DNA of 64,000 nucleotides, taken from positions 1-64,000 of the forward strand of contig NZ_JAKWJO010000001.1 in assembly GCF_022760995.1 (NCBI RefSeq), given 5' to 3'. This document shows positions 56,378-63,868 of the stretch, piece by piece. This DNA comes from Dyella sedimenti (GTDB taxonomy: Bacteria; Pseudomonadota; Gammaproteobacteria; Xanthomonadales; Rhodanobacteraceae). The notes beneath the pieces were generated by a model. The model made no database searches. It saw nothing but the letters and a program-made list of their open reading frames with translations, and was not told the origin of the DNA. Every line of letters starts with the position of its first letter. The stretch's first letter is position 1. A program made the translations under genes and the position numbers.

Positions 56378-57499
56378 ATGGCGACCATGGACGCACTGCG
56401 TATATCGCCAAACGTACTCTCTTGGGCCGCGGCCAAAGCCGGGGAATCGGTAGAGTCGCTGGCCCAGCTATTGGTAAAGCGACAGAAGGATCGTGAGCGC
56501 ATTGTTTCCGGCGAGCTCACCTTCCCCCAGCTACAACGGTTGGCCCAGCACATAAGGGTCCCGGTGGGCTTCCTGTTCTTGGATCAGCCCCCTGCGATCG
56601 CCAATCCACCAATACCCGACCTGCGTCAGACCGTGCACGCAGATCCATTGAGTGCCGATTTCTTCGAATTATTACGTGATGTCGAAGGAAAGCAGGATTG
56701 GTTCAAGGATTACCTGTTTGACCAAGGAGCTGACGCGCGGGCCTTCGTGGGCAGTTTTTGGCTGGGGGGCCGCCCAAACCTGCAGCTCATTGCCGAAGAT
56801 ATCCGCACCCATCTTCGACTGACTGATATCGATCGGGCGAAGAGCCGCACGCCGGGCGCGTACTTCTCGCTGCTCGCTGGAAGGGCGGAGGATATCGGCA
56901 TTCTAGTAATGAAGAGTGGGATTGTTAGGTCTAATACGAAGAAGCCCTTGTCCGTCGCTGAGTTCCGTGGGTTCGCATTGGCTGATCGCCATGCCCCAGT
57001 TGTTTTTGTAAATGGGCGTGATGCCGAGACGGCTTGGTGCTTCACTCTCGCTCATGAGCTCGCGCACATCTGGCTTGGCGTCAGCGGTGTGTCGGACGCC
57101 ACCCACAATCCAGAAGGTGTCGAGGCTGCGTGCAATAAGATCGCGGGTGAGCTGCTGGCAAGGACGGATGATGTCGTTCGCATGTGGGATGAAACCCATA
57201 GCATTGATGCAATGGCGCGGTATTTCCGAATCAGTAGAGTGGCGACCGCGAGACGGCTATTCGATCTCAATAAGATAAATCGCGATCAGTACCTTGAGGT
57301 CGCGCGACTGGCTGTTGATGTCAGGAAGGATGAGGGCGGCGGTGGCGACCCGTGGGCAACGATCCCTGCTCGGAACAGTCGCCGTTTCACGAAGGTGATC
57401 GTTGGCGAAGCGATGAACGGCAATACGATGCTTCGTGATGCTGCCCGTCTTCTCAACATTAAGCCCGACACGGTAGTTGCGCTGAGCAGGGAGCTCTAA
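56378..57499 (+). CDS. Xre-ImmA/IrrE metallopeptidase (antitoxin-type)
   Basis: A 373-aa two-domain protein. An N-terminal helix-turn-helix-like segment (about 10-60; VLSWAAAKAGESVESLAQLLV) precedes an ImmA/IrrE zinc peptidase domain. The active-site motif is H226-E-L-A-H230, with a downstream ligand Glu in NKIAGELLA. The last base of its stop is the first base of the next gene's ATG (TAATG), so translation is coupled. With a DUF4411 gene it forms a recurrent toxin-antitoxin-like pair in which this protein is the presumed antitoxin. Confidence 0.88.
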   Translation: MATMDALRISPNVLSWAAAKAGESVESLAQLLVKRQKDRERIVSGELTFPQLQRLAQHIRVPVGFLFLDQPPAIANPPIPDLRQTVHADPLSADFFELLRDVEGKQDWFKDYLFDQGADARAFVGSFWLGGRPNLQLIAEDIRTHLRLTDIDRAKSRTPGAYFSLLAGRAEDIGILVMKSGIVRSNTKKPLSVAEFRGFALADRHAPVVFVNGRDAETAWCFTLAHELAHIWLGVSGVSDATHNPEGVEAACNKIAGELLARTDDVVRMWDETHSIDAMARYFRISRVATARRLFDLNKINRDQYLEVARLAVDVRKDEGGGGDPWATIPARNSRRFTKVIVGEAMNGNTMLRDAARLLNIKPDTVVALSREL

Positions 57500-58020
57500 T
57501 GGAAGCGTACTTGCTTGACGCCAACGTGCTAATTCAGGCCAAGAATTTCCATTACAGGTTCGAATTCTGCGCAGGGTTCTGGACGTGGCTGGAGGACTGC
57601 CATGGCAATGGCTTGGTCTTCAGCGTAAACAAGGTGAAGTCGGAGATCTGCGCTGGTAAGCCAGATGATGCGGCGCGGGTGTGGTGCCAATCCTTGCCCA
57701 GTACCTTCTTCATTCCTGACGATGCTGATGCGGCGGTGATGGCTAACTACGCCAAACTTATGAATTGGGCGGCTTCCACGCCTCAATATACAGATAAGGC
57801 GCGGGCAGAATTTGCTGATGGTAAGAATGCGGACCCGTTCTTAGTGGCTACTGCAATGACGCATGGTCATATCGTGGTATCCCATGAGTCCGTGTCGCCG
57901 GCAGCCCAAAAGCGCATTCCGTTACCCAATGCTGCTAGCGCCCATGGTGTGAAGACGATCTCGGTCTTTGATCTTCTAAGCAAGCACGCCCATCCGACGT
58001 TCTTGCTTCAAGGGGCCTGA
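57499..58020 (+). CDS. DUF4411 PIN-like protein (toxin-type)
   Basis: A 173-aa protein. The opening EAYLLDANVLIQAKN supplies the first PIN-domain Asp (D7). FSVNKVKSEICAGKPDD gives the central Glu, and DGKNADPFLVATAMTHGHIVVSHE the later Asp residues. These fit the PIN-like DUF4411 family, presumed ribonucleases. The start overlaps the ImmA/IrrE stop. Whether the pair acts as a true addiction module here is inference. Confidence 0.85.
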   Translation: MEAYLLDANVLIQAKNFHYRFEFCAGFWTWLEDCHGNGLVFSVNKVKSEICAGKPDDAARVWCQSLPSTFFIPDDADAAVMANYAKLMNWAASTPQYTDKARAEFADGKNADPFLVATAMTHGHIVVSHESVSPAAQKRIPLPNAASAHGVKTISVFDLLSKHAHPTFLLQGA

Positions 58021-58076
58021 TTGAAGGCAAGTGTTGGGCGAAAGGCGATTGCATCGCCGCCCTAATTTGTTGCTTC

Positions 58077-58114
58077 CAATAAAATAATAGCCACGGGCGG
58101 CGAGCACCCGTGGC
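58077..58114 (-). terminator. Terminator of the Ntn-hydrolase unit (minus strand)
   Basis: GCCACGGG (58090-58097) and CCCGTGGC (58107-58114) form a stem. Read on the minus strand it is followed by TATTATTTTATTGG. It lies 25 bases past the stop of the 65-aa ORF and faces the end of the DUF4411 gene. Confidence 0.7.
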
Positions 58115-58138
58115 CTTCATGAGAGCGTGGTAAGGCTC

Positions 58139-58336
58139 TTACTTTCGAAGACTAGCGGCGCAGCGTTGGTCAAACGCCTTGCCAGCGACGCTCCGTCGAG
58201 GGTCGCCAAAAACAAGCTGCATCTTCTGTGCGCTGTAAGCCCCAGTTTTCTTATATGAATCGCGGAGCTCACGTGCCGCCTCGGAGACGGTTTCCCGGTG
58301 CTCGCCTTTTCGTTCCGGTTGAGTGTGTGTCTTCAT
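58139..58336 (-). CDS. 65-aa protein coupled to the Ntn hydrolase
   Basis: ATG 58336 lies one base after the end of the hydrolase frame, with a G-run (GGGGG) about eight bases upstream inside the hydrolase stop region; ATG 58348 in the same frame overlaps that stop. The protein is hydrophilic and basic: a helical stretch (RETVSEAARELRDSYKK), then QKMQLVFGDPRRSVAGKAFD. No family is recognised. It is the second and last gene of a two-gene unit ended by a terminator, so its role is probably tied to the hydrolase. Confidence 0.6.
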   Translation of the reverse strand: MKTHTQPERKGEHRETVSEAARELRDSYKKTGAYSAQKMQLVFGDPRRSVAGKAFDQRCAASLRK

Positions 58337-58337
58337 G

Positions 58338-59180
58338 CTAGCCCCCATCTTCGATGGCAGTATCCCAAGTTTTATGGCGAACCCACCGAAATTGTCTGTC
58401 TGTTGTGATCAGTGCAATCTCTGGGGCACCACCACACACTTGCGGAAAGTTTGAAAACTTCATCGCCTTACCGGTGCTGCGGATGCAGGAATGAATGAAG
58501 TCCACCACTTCTCTTATGGGTAACACCGGGTGCTCCAGTGCCTGTTGCGCGGCTACGGAATCAAAGTCGGCATCGGTCCCGTTCCAGAATCCACTAGACA
58601 AGATTGCTTGCCGAAAATTCCAGTCATACCCATAAATTAAGCGGTTGATTATATTAGGAACGCCCCACCAGCGGTGGGTATTCTTGGCGATCTCACTTGG
58701 TACCGGCCGAGCGCCAAGGGGATCGAACACAATCTCATATGCCTTGGGACAGTGATCCGGCAAGCAATAACCGCCGATACAGAAGCCCACGACCAATCCG
58801 TGGCTGAGCATTCCCCACTCTTCGTCTTGGTCAGGTGTACGGTTCGCATTTCCGTTCAGTTGTTGCAGACGGGCAAATGCCTGCATCCCGGTAAAGACCG
58901 GCCAAGCCTCATTGATCCACTCGTCGGCAGCCGCCTGCACGCTGGCAGGAGGGTTTTGGACGAGTTTGTCGGCTAACTGTGCGATCACGGTACGGAAACT
59001 CGTGTCATCAAAGCTGGCCATGCCCCAAGTCACCATTCCCAAGGTGCTTTTGGTCCCAACTTCGAACAGCTTCTGGGCGTGATTAAAGAAGTGATGGCCT
59101 GAAGTGGCCGACCAAGTGGTTGTGCTATCGGCACCAAAAACCACGCCTTCAGGCGAAACGTAGCAAGCTGCAATTGTCAC
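58338..59180 (-). CDS. Proteasome-like N-terminal-nucleophile (Ntn) hydrolase
   Basis: A 280-aa protein. Translation starts at GTG 59180, five bases after GGGGGA, so removing fMet exposes Thr1. Counting from that Thr, the sequence TIAACYVSPEGVVFGADSTTT has Asp at 17. A Lys follows in HAQKLFEVG (36), the positions of Thr1, Asp17 and Lys33 in proteasome beta subunits and HslV. Further on, GLVVGFCIGGYC...AYEIVFDPLG matches the beta-subunit pattern of a glycine-rich strand followed by y-x-i-d-p-x-G. It is larger than HslV (about 175 aa) and has no ATPase neighbour. Substrate and partners are unknown. The frame upstream to 59207 has no suitable start. Confidence 0.72.
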   Translation of the reverse strand: MTIAACYVSPEGVVFGADSTTTWSATSGHHFFNHAQKLFEVGTKSTLGMVTWGMASFDDTSFRTVIAQLADKLVQNPPASVQAAADEWINEAWPVFTGMQAFARLQQLNGNANRTPDQDEEWGMLSHGLVVGFCIGGYCLPDHCPKAYEIVFDPLGARPVPSEIAKNTHRWWGVPNIINRLIYGYDWNFRQAILSSGFWNGTDADFDSVAAQQALEHPVLPIREVVDFIHSCIRSTGKAMKFSNFPQVCGGAPEIALITTDRQFRWVRHKTWDTAIEDGG

Positions 59181-59313
59181 CCAGTTCCCCCTGAGTCCCC
59201 GTAACACCTTGTATACCTAAAGATCGGCCGCGCCAACTCTGACTGGAGGCCTATCATTTTGTATACGTTGCGATAGCATTTGGAACATCTATCAAAACTC
59301 CTATCAGAATGAT

Positions 59314-59343
59314 ATTATCAAATCATCTAGGAGATTTGATAAT
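59314..59343 (+). promoter_or_regulatory. 11-bp inverted repeat over the resolvase start (res/operator)
   Basis: ATTATCAAATC (59314-59324) and GATTTGATAAT (59333-59343) are perfect inverses around an 8-base spacer that contains the AGGA Shine-Dalgarno core. The right arm includes the first two bases of the start codon. Related half-sites, TATCAAA at 59290-59296 and TATCAGAATGATA at 59302-59314, lie just upstream. The set resembles a resolution site of a serine resolvase, and binding there would also repress the gene. Confidence 0.7.
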
Positions 59344-59905
59344 GAGCGAAATCGTAGGTTACGCCCGCGTCAGCAGCGTCGGCCAATCTCTGGATGTTCA
59401 GTTGGACAAGCTGAACGGAGTCGGCTGCACCCGTATCTATTCTGAAAAGCGATCCGGTAAGCAAGCCGACAACCGCCCTGAGCTTCAGGCATGCCTCCAG
59501 TTCCTTCGGGATGGCGATACGTTGGTCATATCCCGGCTGGACCGTATGGCCCGCTCTGTACTGGACTTGGCCAAAATTGCTGAATTGCTAAGGAGAAAGG
59601 GGGTCGTCTTGCGGGTGCTTGATCAGTCGATCGACACCAGCACTCCTGAGGGGAAACTCATGTTTTCTCTGCTAGCCAGTTTTGCTGAATTCGAGAACGA
59701 CATTCGAGCCGAGAGGCAGGCGGATGGAATTGCCAAAGCCAAGCAAAAAGGCGTGGCCTTTGGGCGGAAACGTGCGCTTACCAAAGATCAGTGCCTGCGC
59801 ATCCGTACCCTGCGACTGGAGGAAAAGTTCTCAGTAGCGCAGTTGGCCGAACGCTTCAATGTTGGCGTTGCCACGGTCTACCGTGTTCTGCAAGAACCAG
59901 CCTGA
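59342..59905 (+). CDS. Serine resolvase/invertase family recombinase
   Basis: A 187-aa small serine recombinase. The catalytic Ser11 lies in GYARVSSVGQSLDVQ, the arginines in VISRLDRMARSVLDL, and the dimer helix in TPEGKLMFSLLASFAEFENDIRAERQADGI. A C-terminal helix-turn-helix (FSVAQLAERFNVGVATVYRVL) completes the usual Tn3-resolvase layout. It is preceded by TATCAAA-type inverted repeats that are its likely binding sites. Confidence 0.93.
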   Translation: MSEIVGYARVSSVGQSLDVQLDKLNGVGCTRIYSEKRSGKQADNRPELQACLQFLRDGDTLVISRLDRMARSVLDLAKIAELLRRKGVVLRVLDQSIDTSTPEGKLMFSLLASFAEFENDIRAERQADGIAKAKQKGVAFGRKRALTKDQCLRIRTLRLEEKFSVAQLAERFNVGVATVYRVLQEPA

Positions 59906-59979
59906 ACCATATGATTGAATAATCGAGGAGGCGGACATCGTCCGGGCACGACATTACTGTTTGCAGGCAGGGGGCACTG

Positions 59980-61230
59980 ATGGGTATTTCTCCGTGGCGA
60001 AAGCGCTTGGGCGATCTATTTCAACTGATTGGTCAAGCTGATCAAACGTACTTCGAGCCTGAATTGTTTCGTCTCAACATCAACAATGCCATTACGACGG
60101 CACGCACCGTTACGTTCCTCATACAGAAGAACAAGGCCAAGATTCCCGGCTATCACGATCTGTATAAGACGTTTGTTCTAGATGTCTGTGGAAGCAGTCC
60201 CCTAATGAAATGGCTGGTTGACGCACGCAACACAATTGAAAAGGAGGGTGATCTCGCGATCCACAGTCAACTGCGCGCCAGTATCATGTTTTCGTATCTC
60301 GAGAATGGGCCGAGCATCGAGCCCCCATGTGAGGGCCTCCTTTTCGCTAGCCAGAACAAGTTGTGGCGGGCGTGGCTTCGAATGGCGCCAGAGTCGATCG
60401 TGGATGAGTCTGCGATTGTCATCGATAGAAAGTGGGTCGCAAATACGCTTCCGGACTACGAGTTGACCGATGCGCTGTTGCATGGATTTTCCGTCTTAAG
60501 ATCGGCGGTGGACGCATTCGATAGCGCCTGTGGGCAGGATGTATCCGCCTTCGCTTACGATTCTTTGCCCAACCTGTCATCTGCTTCTCGGCGGGAGTAC
60601 ATCAAGCTTAGTACTGGCAAGGTTTGTAGCTTTCGACGGGGGCGCGTGTCCCGAACTCCTGAGCAACTAGCGCAACTGAAGAAAGAAGTCGAAGCTCTGT
60701 TTGTTGATAGGTCAGCGGCGGCATACGCAGATGCTAGCTTGCCGTTGCGGACGAGGCTCCAATCGTTCGCCCTAATGGCGAGCAAAGTGTTTAATCGAGA
60801 CGGTCACCACGAGACGATGTACTTTCAAACCGATGGCAACGGCCAAATCACTGCCGCAACCGGCGTGTACTTTGCCGACCGCATCGAGAAGTACATTTTT
60901 TGGCACGCTATGGCTGACCTTGCACGGATAGATCCCGACTTCCAAGGAATTTTCTTCATCGGCGAGATGTGGTATCGATCGGCGCCAATCGGTGGGGGCC
61001 TGACAGCAATCTCCGATATGCCTATCACGGGCGAAGCAATAGCACTAACCGGGGCAACGGCGAAGGGCGAGTACGAGGAGATCCACGTTCCGATAAAGCG
61101 GAGTGGGGACGTCGCAACTGCGGACTTTGATGGAGCCGTTGAACGTGCCGAGGTCATTCCCAACTTCCTCTACCCTCTGCGGGAAGCATGGGGACTGAAA
61201 GAATCCGGGAAATTAAGGGAAGACGGCTAG
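59980..61230 (+). CDS. 416-aa ORFan protein
   Basis: A hydrophilic protein with no signal peptide or membrane segment. The N-terminal half is helical, with a recurring-looking motif in LVDARNTIEKEGDLAIHSQL (about 80-99). The C-terminal half is mixed, with FFIGEMWYRSAPIGGG and a late acidic-polar tail. The R-N-x4-K-E-G-D-L arrangement recalls uncharacterised helical proteins, but no Rx4-6H HEPN motif is present, so I do not call it one. GGGGG precedes ATG 59980. It lies between the resolvase and the island lipoprotein. Confidence 0.6.
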   Translation: MGISPWRKRLGDLFQLIGQADQTYFEPELFRLNINNAITTARTVTFLIQKNKAKIPGYHDLYKTFVLDVCGSSPLMKWLVDARNTIEKEGDLAIHSQLRASIMFSYLENGPSIEPPCEGLLFASQNKLWRAWLRMAPESIVDESAIVIDRKWVANTLPDYELTDALLHGFSVLRSAVDAFDSACGQDVSAFAYDSLPNLSSASRREYIKLSTGKVCSFRRGRVSRTPEQLAQLKKEVEALFVDRSAAAYADASLPLRTRLQSFALMASKVFNRDGHHETMYFQTDGNGQITAATGVYFADRIEKYIFWHAMADLARIDPDFQGIFFIGEMWYRSAPIGGGLTAISDMPITGEAIALTGATAKGEYEEIHVPIKRSGDVATADFDGAVERAEVIPNFLYPLREAWGLKESGKLREDG

Positions 61231-61574
61231 CACCGCGCCATCCGCTGGGCCGTCAGCAACAGAATAATAATGGCCGGTCCGCCTCCGATCTCAGGCGGAC
61301 CTTACAATGATGTGCGCCCGGCAAAATGGGCTAGGTATCTTTCGCCAAAACGGTACCGAAAAGCCAACCCCGCCAAACACCAAACTTGTGGCGGGCGCGG
61401 GCTCTTTGCAATTCGATTTTCTCCCGCCGGTAAGTTCGACGTGACAGCCTAGTTTAGGCCTGCTGTGCCTTTGTCAGGGCGCAGTTTGGCTCGAAACTGC
61501 CCGCGCACAGGACTGACAACGGCTGCCCCACACACCAGACTATTGTCGGTATTGTTCCGTACGAGAGGGGTGCT
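61231..61574. other. 344-bp intergenic stretch without a convincing gene
   Basis: It separates the 416-aa ORFan and the island lipoprotein, which converge. Short frames at 61270 and 61465 have no Shine-Dalgarno sequence or recognisable product. It holds two hairpins: GGTCCGCCT (61276-61284)/AGGCGGACC (61293-61301), and GCCA/TGGC arms near 61370-61395. These may end the two transcripts. Confidence 0.5.
61276..61301. terminator. Stem-loop after the 416-aa ORFan
   Basis: A perfect 9-bp stem GGTCCGCCT/AGGCGGACC with an 8-base loop, 45 bases past the stop. There is no T-run, so it may be a processing or Rho-linked element rather than an intrinsic terminator. Confidence 0.4.
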
Positions 61575-62084
61575 TCAGCCCTTATCTCTGAGATATGTGC
61601 AGGTCACCTTTCCAGTTGGAGACAGGGTGACACCCATCATATGGCCATTGAAGGTCTTATACCCAGCGAAGCCCTGACCCGATGCCTCCGCGGAATGCCC
61701 ATCATCTATAGCTGCGTTGACGATCGCGTGCGCCTCATCATGGTCCGCTCCGTACGCCGCCATGTATGCGATGACGCAGACACTCCCCACGGCCTGATGA
61801 TGATCAGTCTCTAGGGTAATCATGCCGTTACTCATGTACGTCACGACACCGTCGGAGAACGAGGCCTTCTGCCCGGCAAAGTTGGATAGTGCATACACCG
61901 GCTTCGTCAATTGATTCCAGCGCTGTCGAAATTGATCCGCGGACAATGCCCAGCCGCTGGATTCCGCCATGGATGCTTGTTGAGCCCCATTAGCGGAAGA
62001 CTCGGCGTTGCCACATGCACTTAGTGCGGATAACGCAATCACCCACATTGCGGTCACCGCTGCAAGTCGTTCTCGACGAAACAT
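61575..62084 (-). CDS. Island-borne small lipoprotein
   Basis: A 169-aa predicted lipoprotein. AGGGGGA precedes ATG 62084. The signal peptide MFRRERLAAVTAMWVIALSA is followed by lipobox ALSAC (Cys at 24). The mature protein begins NAESSANGAQQAS and has ADQFRQRWNQL and a late Cys pair (GSVCVIAY, VTCTYLR). No family is recognised. It could be a surface or exclusion-type lipoprotein carried by the element; this is speculation. Confidence 0.6.
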   Translation of the reverse strand: MFRRERLAAVTAMWVIALSALSACGNAESSANGAQQASMAESSGWALSADQFRQRWNQLTKPVYALSNFAGQKASFSDGVVTYMSNGMITLETDHHQAVGSVCVIAYMAAYGADHDEAHAIVNAAIDDGHSAEASGQGFAGYKTFNGHMMGVTLSPTGKVTCTYLRDKG

Positions 62085-62188
62085 TTGTCCCCCTGACATG
62101 TCGCTCAACCCCTGTGCGTGCCCATTTCTCTGATTTAGAGGAGTCGGTGCATTGCCCCTCCATTCAAGGCTACCCGTGTCGGCCTCTA

Positions 62189-62226
62189 ATATCAAAACAT
62201 TTGATATCAAGAGTCGGCATATCAAA
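62189..62226. repeat. TATCAAA half-site cluster (second copy)
   Basis: ATATCAAA (62189-62196) and TTTGATAT (62200-62207) are perfect inverses around ACA. A further direct ATATCAAA lies at 62219-62226. The core matches the half-sites before the resolvase gene at 59290-59343. The cluster is in the gap between the divergent lipoprotein and Xre genes. Confidence 0.55.
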
Positions 62227-62267
62227 GGCTTAGCTTTAGGTTGCTCTCACAGTTGTGAGGCAACCCG

Positions 62268-62567
62268 ATGCCACAGGCCAAGAAGATTCGCCCCAAATCT
62301 CCCGCCGCGCCCAAGAGTCTGCATCGGCCAGAATATTCGGCGGTCTTGCGAGCGTTGATCGAAATGCGTGAGGGGGCTGATCTTCTTCAAGCGGAGCTCG
62401 GGAAGCGGCTTGGGCGTTCTCAGTCGTATGTTTCGATGGCTGAGCGCGGCAACATCAGACTGGACGCGCTTCAATTACATGATTGGTGTACTGCCTGCGG
62501 CTCAAGTCTGGTCGCCTTCGCGAAGAAGCTGGAGCGCCAATGGGCGGCCGACATGGCACAACCATAA
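62268..62567 (+). CDS. Xre-family helix-turn-helix regulator
   Basis: A 99-aa DNA-binding protein. The HTH is seen in YSAVLRALIEMREGADLLQAELGKRLGRSQSYVSMAERGNIRLDA (about 23-67), with LGRSQSYVSMAERG as recognition helix. A basic N-terminal arm (KKIRPKSPAAPK) precedes it. Divergent from the lipoprotein gene and next to the TATCAAA cluster, it may regulate either. No toxin-like partner is recognised downstream. Confidence 0.82.
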   Translation: MPQAKKIRPKSPAAPKSLHRPEYSAVLRALIEMREGADLLQAELGKRLGRSQSYVSMAERGNIRLDALQLHDWCTACGSSLVAFAKKLERQWAADMAQP

Positions 62568-62903
62568 GGTGCAGTGCTCGCTGGCCGAGAGCGCCGCAGG
62601 GTAAGCCGGCCAACTAATGCATGGGCCGACTCCGCGATTATCGATCCTGATAGCGTCGTGGTAACGCGCAGGCTCTGACCCGTTCTATCGTGCCAACGCA
62701 CATCGCGAAGGCATTGGTAAATATGGAGCTTGCAGAGGATGGCCATCAGGGCGGGCGTGGGCTTTGGGCAATATATATACCAACGTATCCGTATTGCGGC
62801 GACGCACGTTGATACCTGTATCCCTCAGTTCCACGGCCGGCGATCCGATCATATGCGGGCCTGCAGCGGGATCTGGCGAGCTCCCGCTACCTCACTTGAA
62901 CAG
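62568..62903. other. 336-bp stretch without a convincing gene
   Basis: Short frames exist (for example 62730-62927, plus strand) but have no ribosome-binding site or recognisable product. An AT-rich spot (GCAATATATATACC near 62767-62780) stands out. It lies between the Xre gene and the 3' end of the Rep-like gene. It may contain a decayed gene or an origin, neither of which I can prove. Confidence 0.4.
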
Positions 62904-63497
62904 CTAGATGGCGCCATCCTGACATAGGAATCTAACGCGGTCGTGCCATTTCCAGTTCCGTGATGCTGCTTCTTTCGCCACGTAGCCGCATATACCGGCC
63001 TGATCCCACACAGGATCAACCACTGCACCGTGCTTGCTAACAAGCTGCCAGCGACGGTTCCTATGGGTGAGTGTTCGTGCGGCGGCAACGAACGCCGTTT
63101 CCAGTTGAGCCGCTGCTCGATTGTTGTCTCGATCCAGTGCTGGGTGATCATGGATGAGGTAGTGGAAGTGGCAGCTTCCAAACTCTCGGGTCGTTCGCGC
63201 AAAGATCATGGCCTTCTCCATGATCACGAGTCCCGTCAACGGCTGGATACCTTTACTGATCCAGTTGCGTCCAAGTAGTTCGCGCTGGGTCTTCCGCCAG
63301 TGATCTGACGCGAACTGCTTCGCGTGCTTGTCCGATAATTCGTATTGGAATGTCAGTGTGCCCCAGTTTCGATAAGGGCCCGCGGATAAGAGCCCATCAC
63401 GTGCTTTGATGATCTTTGGATCTGTTTGTTGGAATGGGTGAGTCAGTAGTACTGTATCTTTATCATAGTTTGTATCAATTAATTCGTCATTATTCAT
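62904..63497 (-). CDS. HUH-endonuclease/Rep-like protein
   Basis: A 197-aa protein with the three rolling-circle Rep motifs in order. Motif 1 is the strand WGTLTF (45-50). Motif 2 is H110-F-H112 in GSCHFHYLIHDHPA. Motif 3 is Y172-x-x-K175 in CGYVAKEAA, with Tyr as the presumed nucleophile. The size and the lack of a helicase domain suggest a minimal initiator, relaxase or transposase-type enzyme. It is on the minus strand downstream of the AlpA-like gene, as in satellite-type elements. Confidence 0.7.
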   Translation of the reverse strand: MNNDELIDTNYDKDTVLLTHPFQQTDPKIIKARDGLLSAGPYRNWGTLTFQYELSDKHAKQFASDHWRKTQRELLGRNWISKGIQPLTGLVIMEKAMIFARTTREFGSCHFHYLIHDHPALDRDNNRAAAQLETAFVAAARTLTHRNRRWQLVSKHGAVVDPVWDQAGICGYVAKEAASRNWKWHDRVRFLCQDGAI

Positions 63498-63652
63498 ATG
63501 TTTTTCCTATATATTGGGTATAACTTTTCAATCTGATCCAGAGGTTGATCTCCGTCAGTCGGTGAGTTCGTTAGGGGGGGGCTAGAACAAGCCCGCGTTG
63601 AGAGTATTTAGTGGCTCGGGCATCATCGTGTATCGAGCACCCTTCAGCATGA

Positions 63653-63868
63653 TCAGTGGCTACGCAGTTGTGATCTGTTCGCCATCATGCTTTTAACGAG
63701 ATCCTCGATCTCGCTTTCAGGCCAGTACGCTGATCGGCCCAACTTAAGCGGGGGAGTAATCTCGCCCCGTTGGACACATCTCCATAGCGTTGTGCTGGAG
63801 ATCTTCAGGCGGCCAAGTACTTCGCGGCGTCTAAGTAATGCATTGCTGTAGGTGTAACTTTCTTCCAT
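63653..63868 (-). CDS. AlpA-like helix-turn-helix regulator/excisionase
   Basis: A 71-aa protein: LLRRREVLGRLKISSTTLWRCVQRGEITPPLKLGRSAYWPESEIEDLVKSM is the classic AlpA/MerR-like fold, with strand-wing residues GRSAYWPESEI. Such proteins activate integrase or excision in P4-like elements. It is upstream of the HUH gene on the same strand (155 bp), near the window edge. Confidence 0.85.
   Translation of the reverse strand: MEESYTYSNALLRRREVLGRLKISSTTLWRCVQRGEITPPLKLGRSAYWPESEIEDLVKSMMANRSQLRSH

Noticed and set aside
59980..61230. HEPN ribonuclease assignment for the 416-aa ORFan
   Set aside because: The RN...EGD segment recalls HEPN helices, but the required R-x4-6-H motif is missing.
62730..62927. 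65-codon plus-strand frame
   Set aside because: No Shine-Dalgarno, overlaps the Rep-like gene end, no recognisable sequence.
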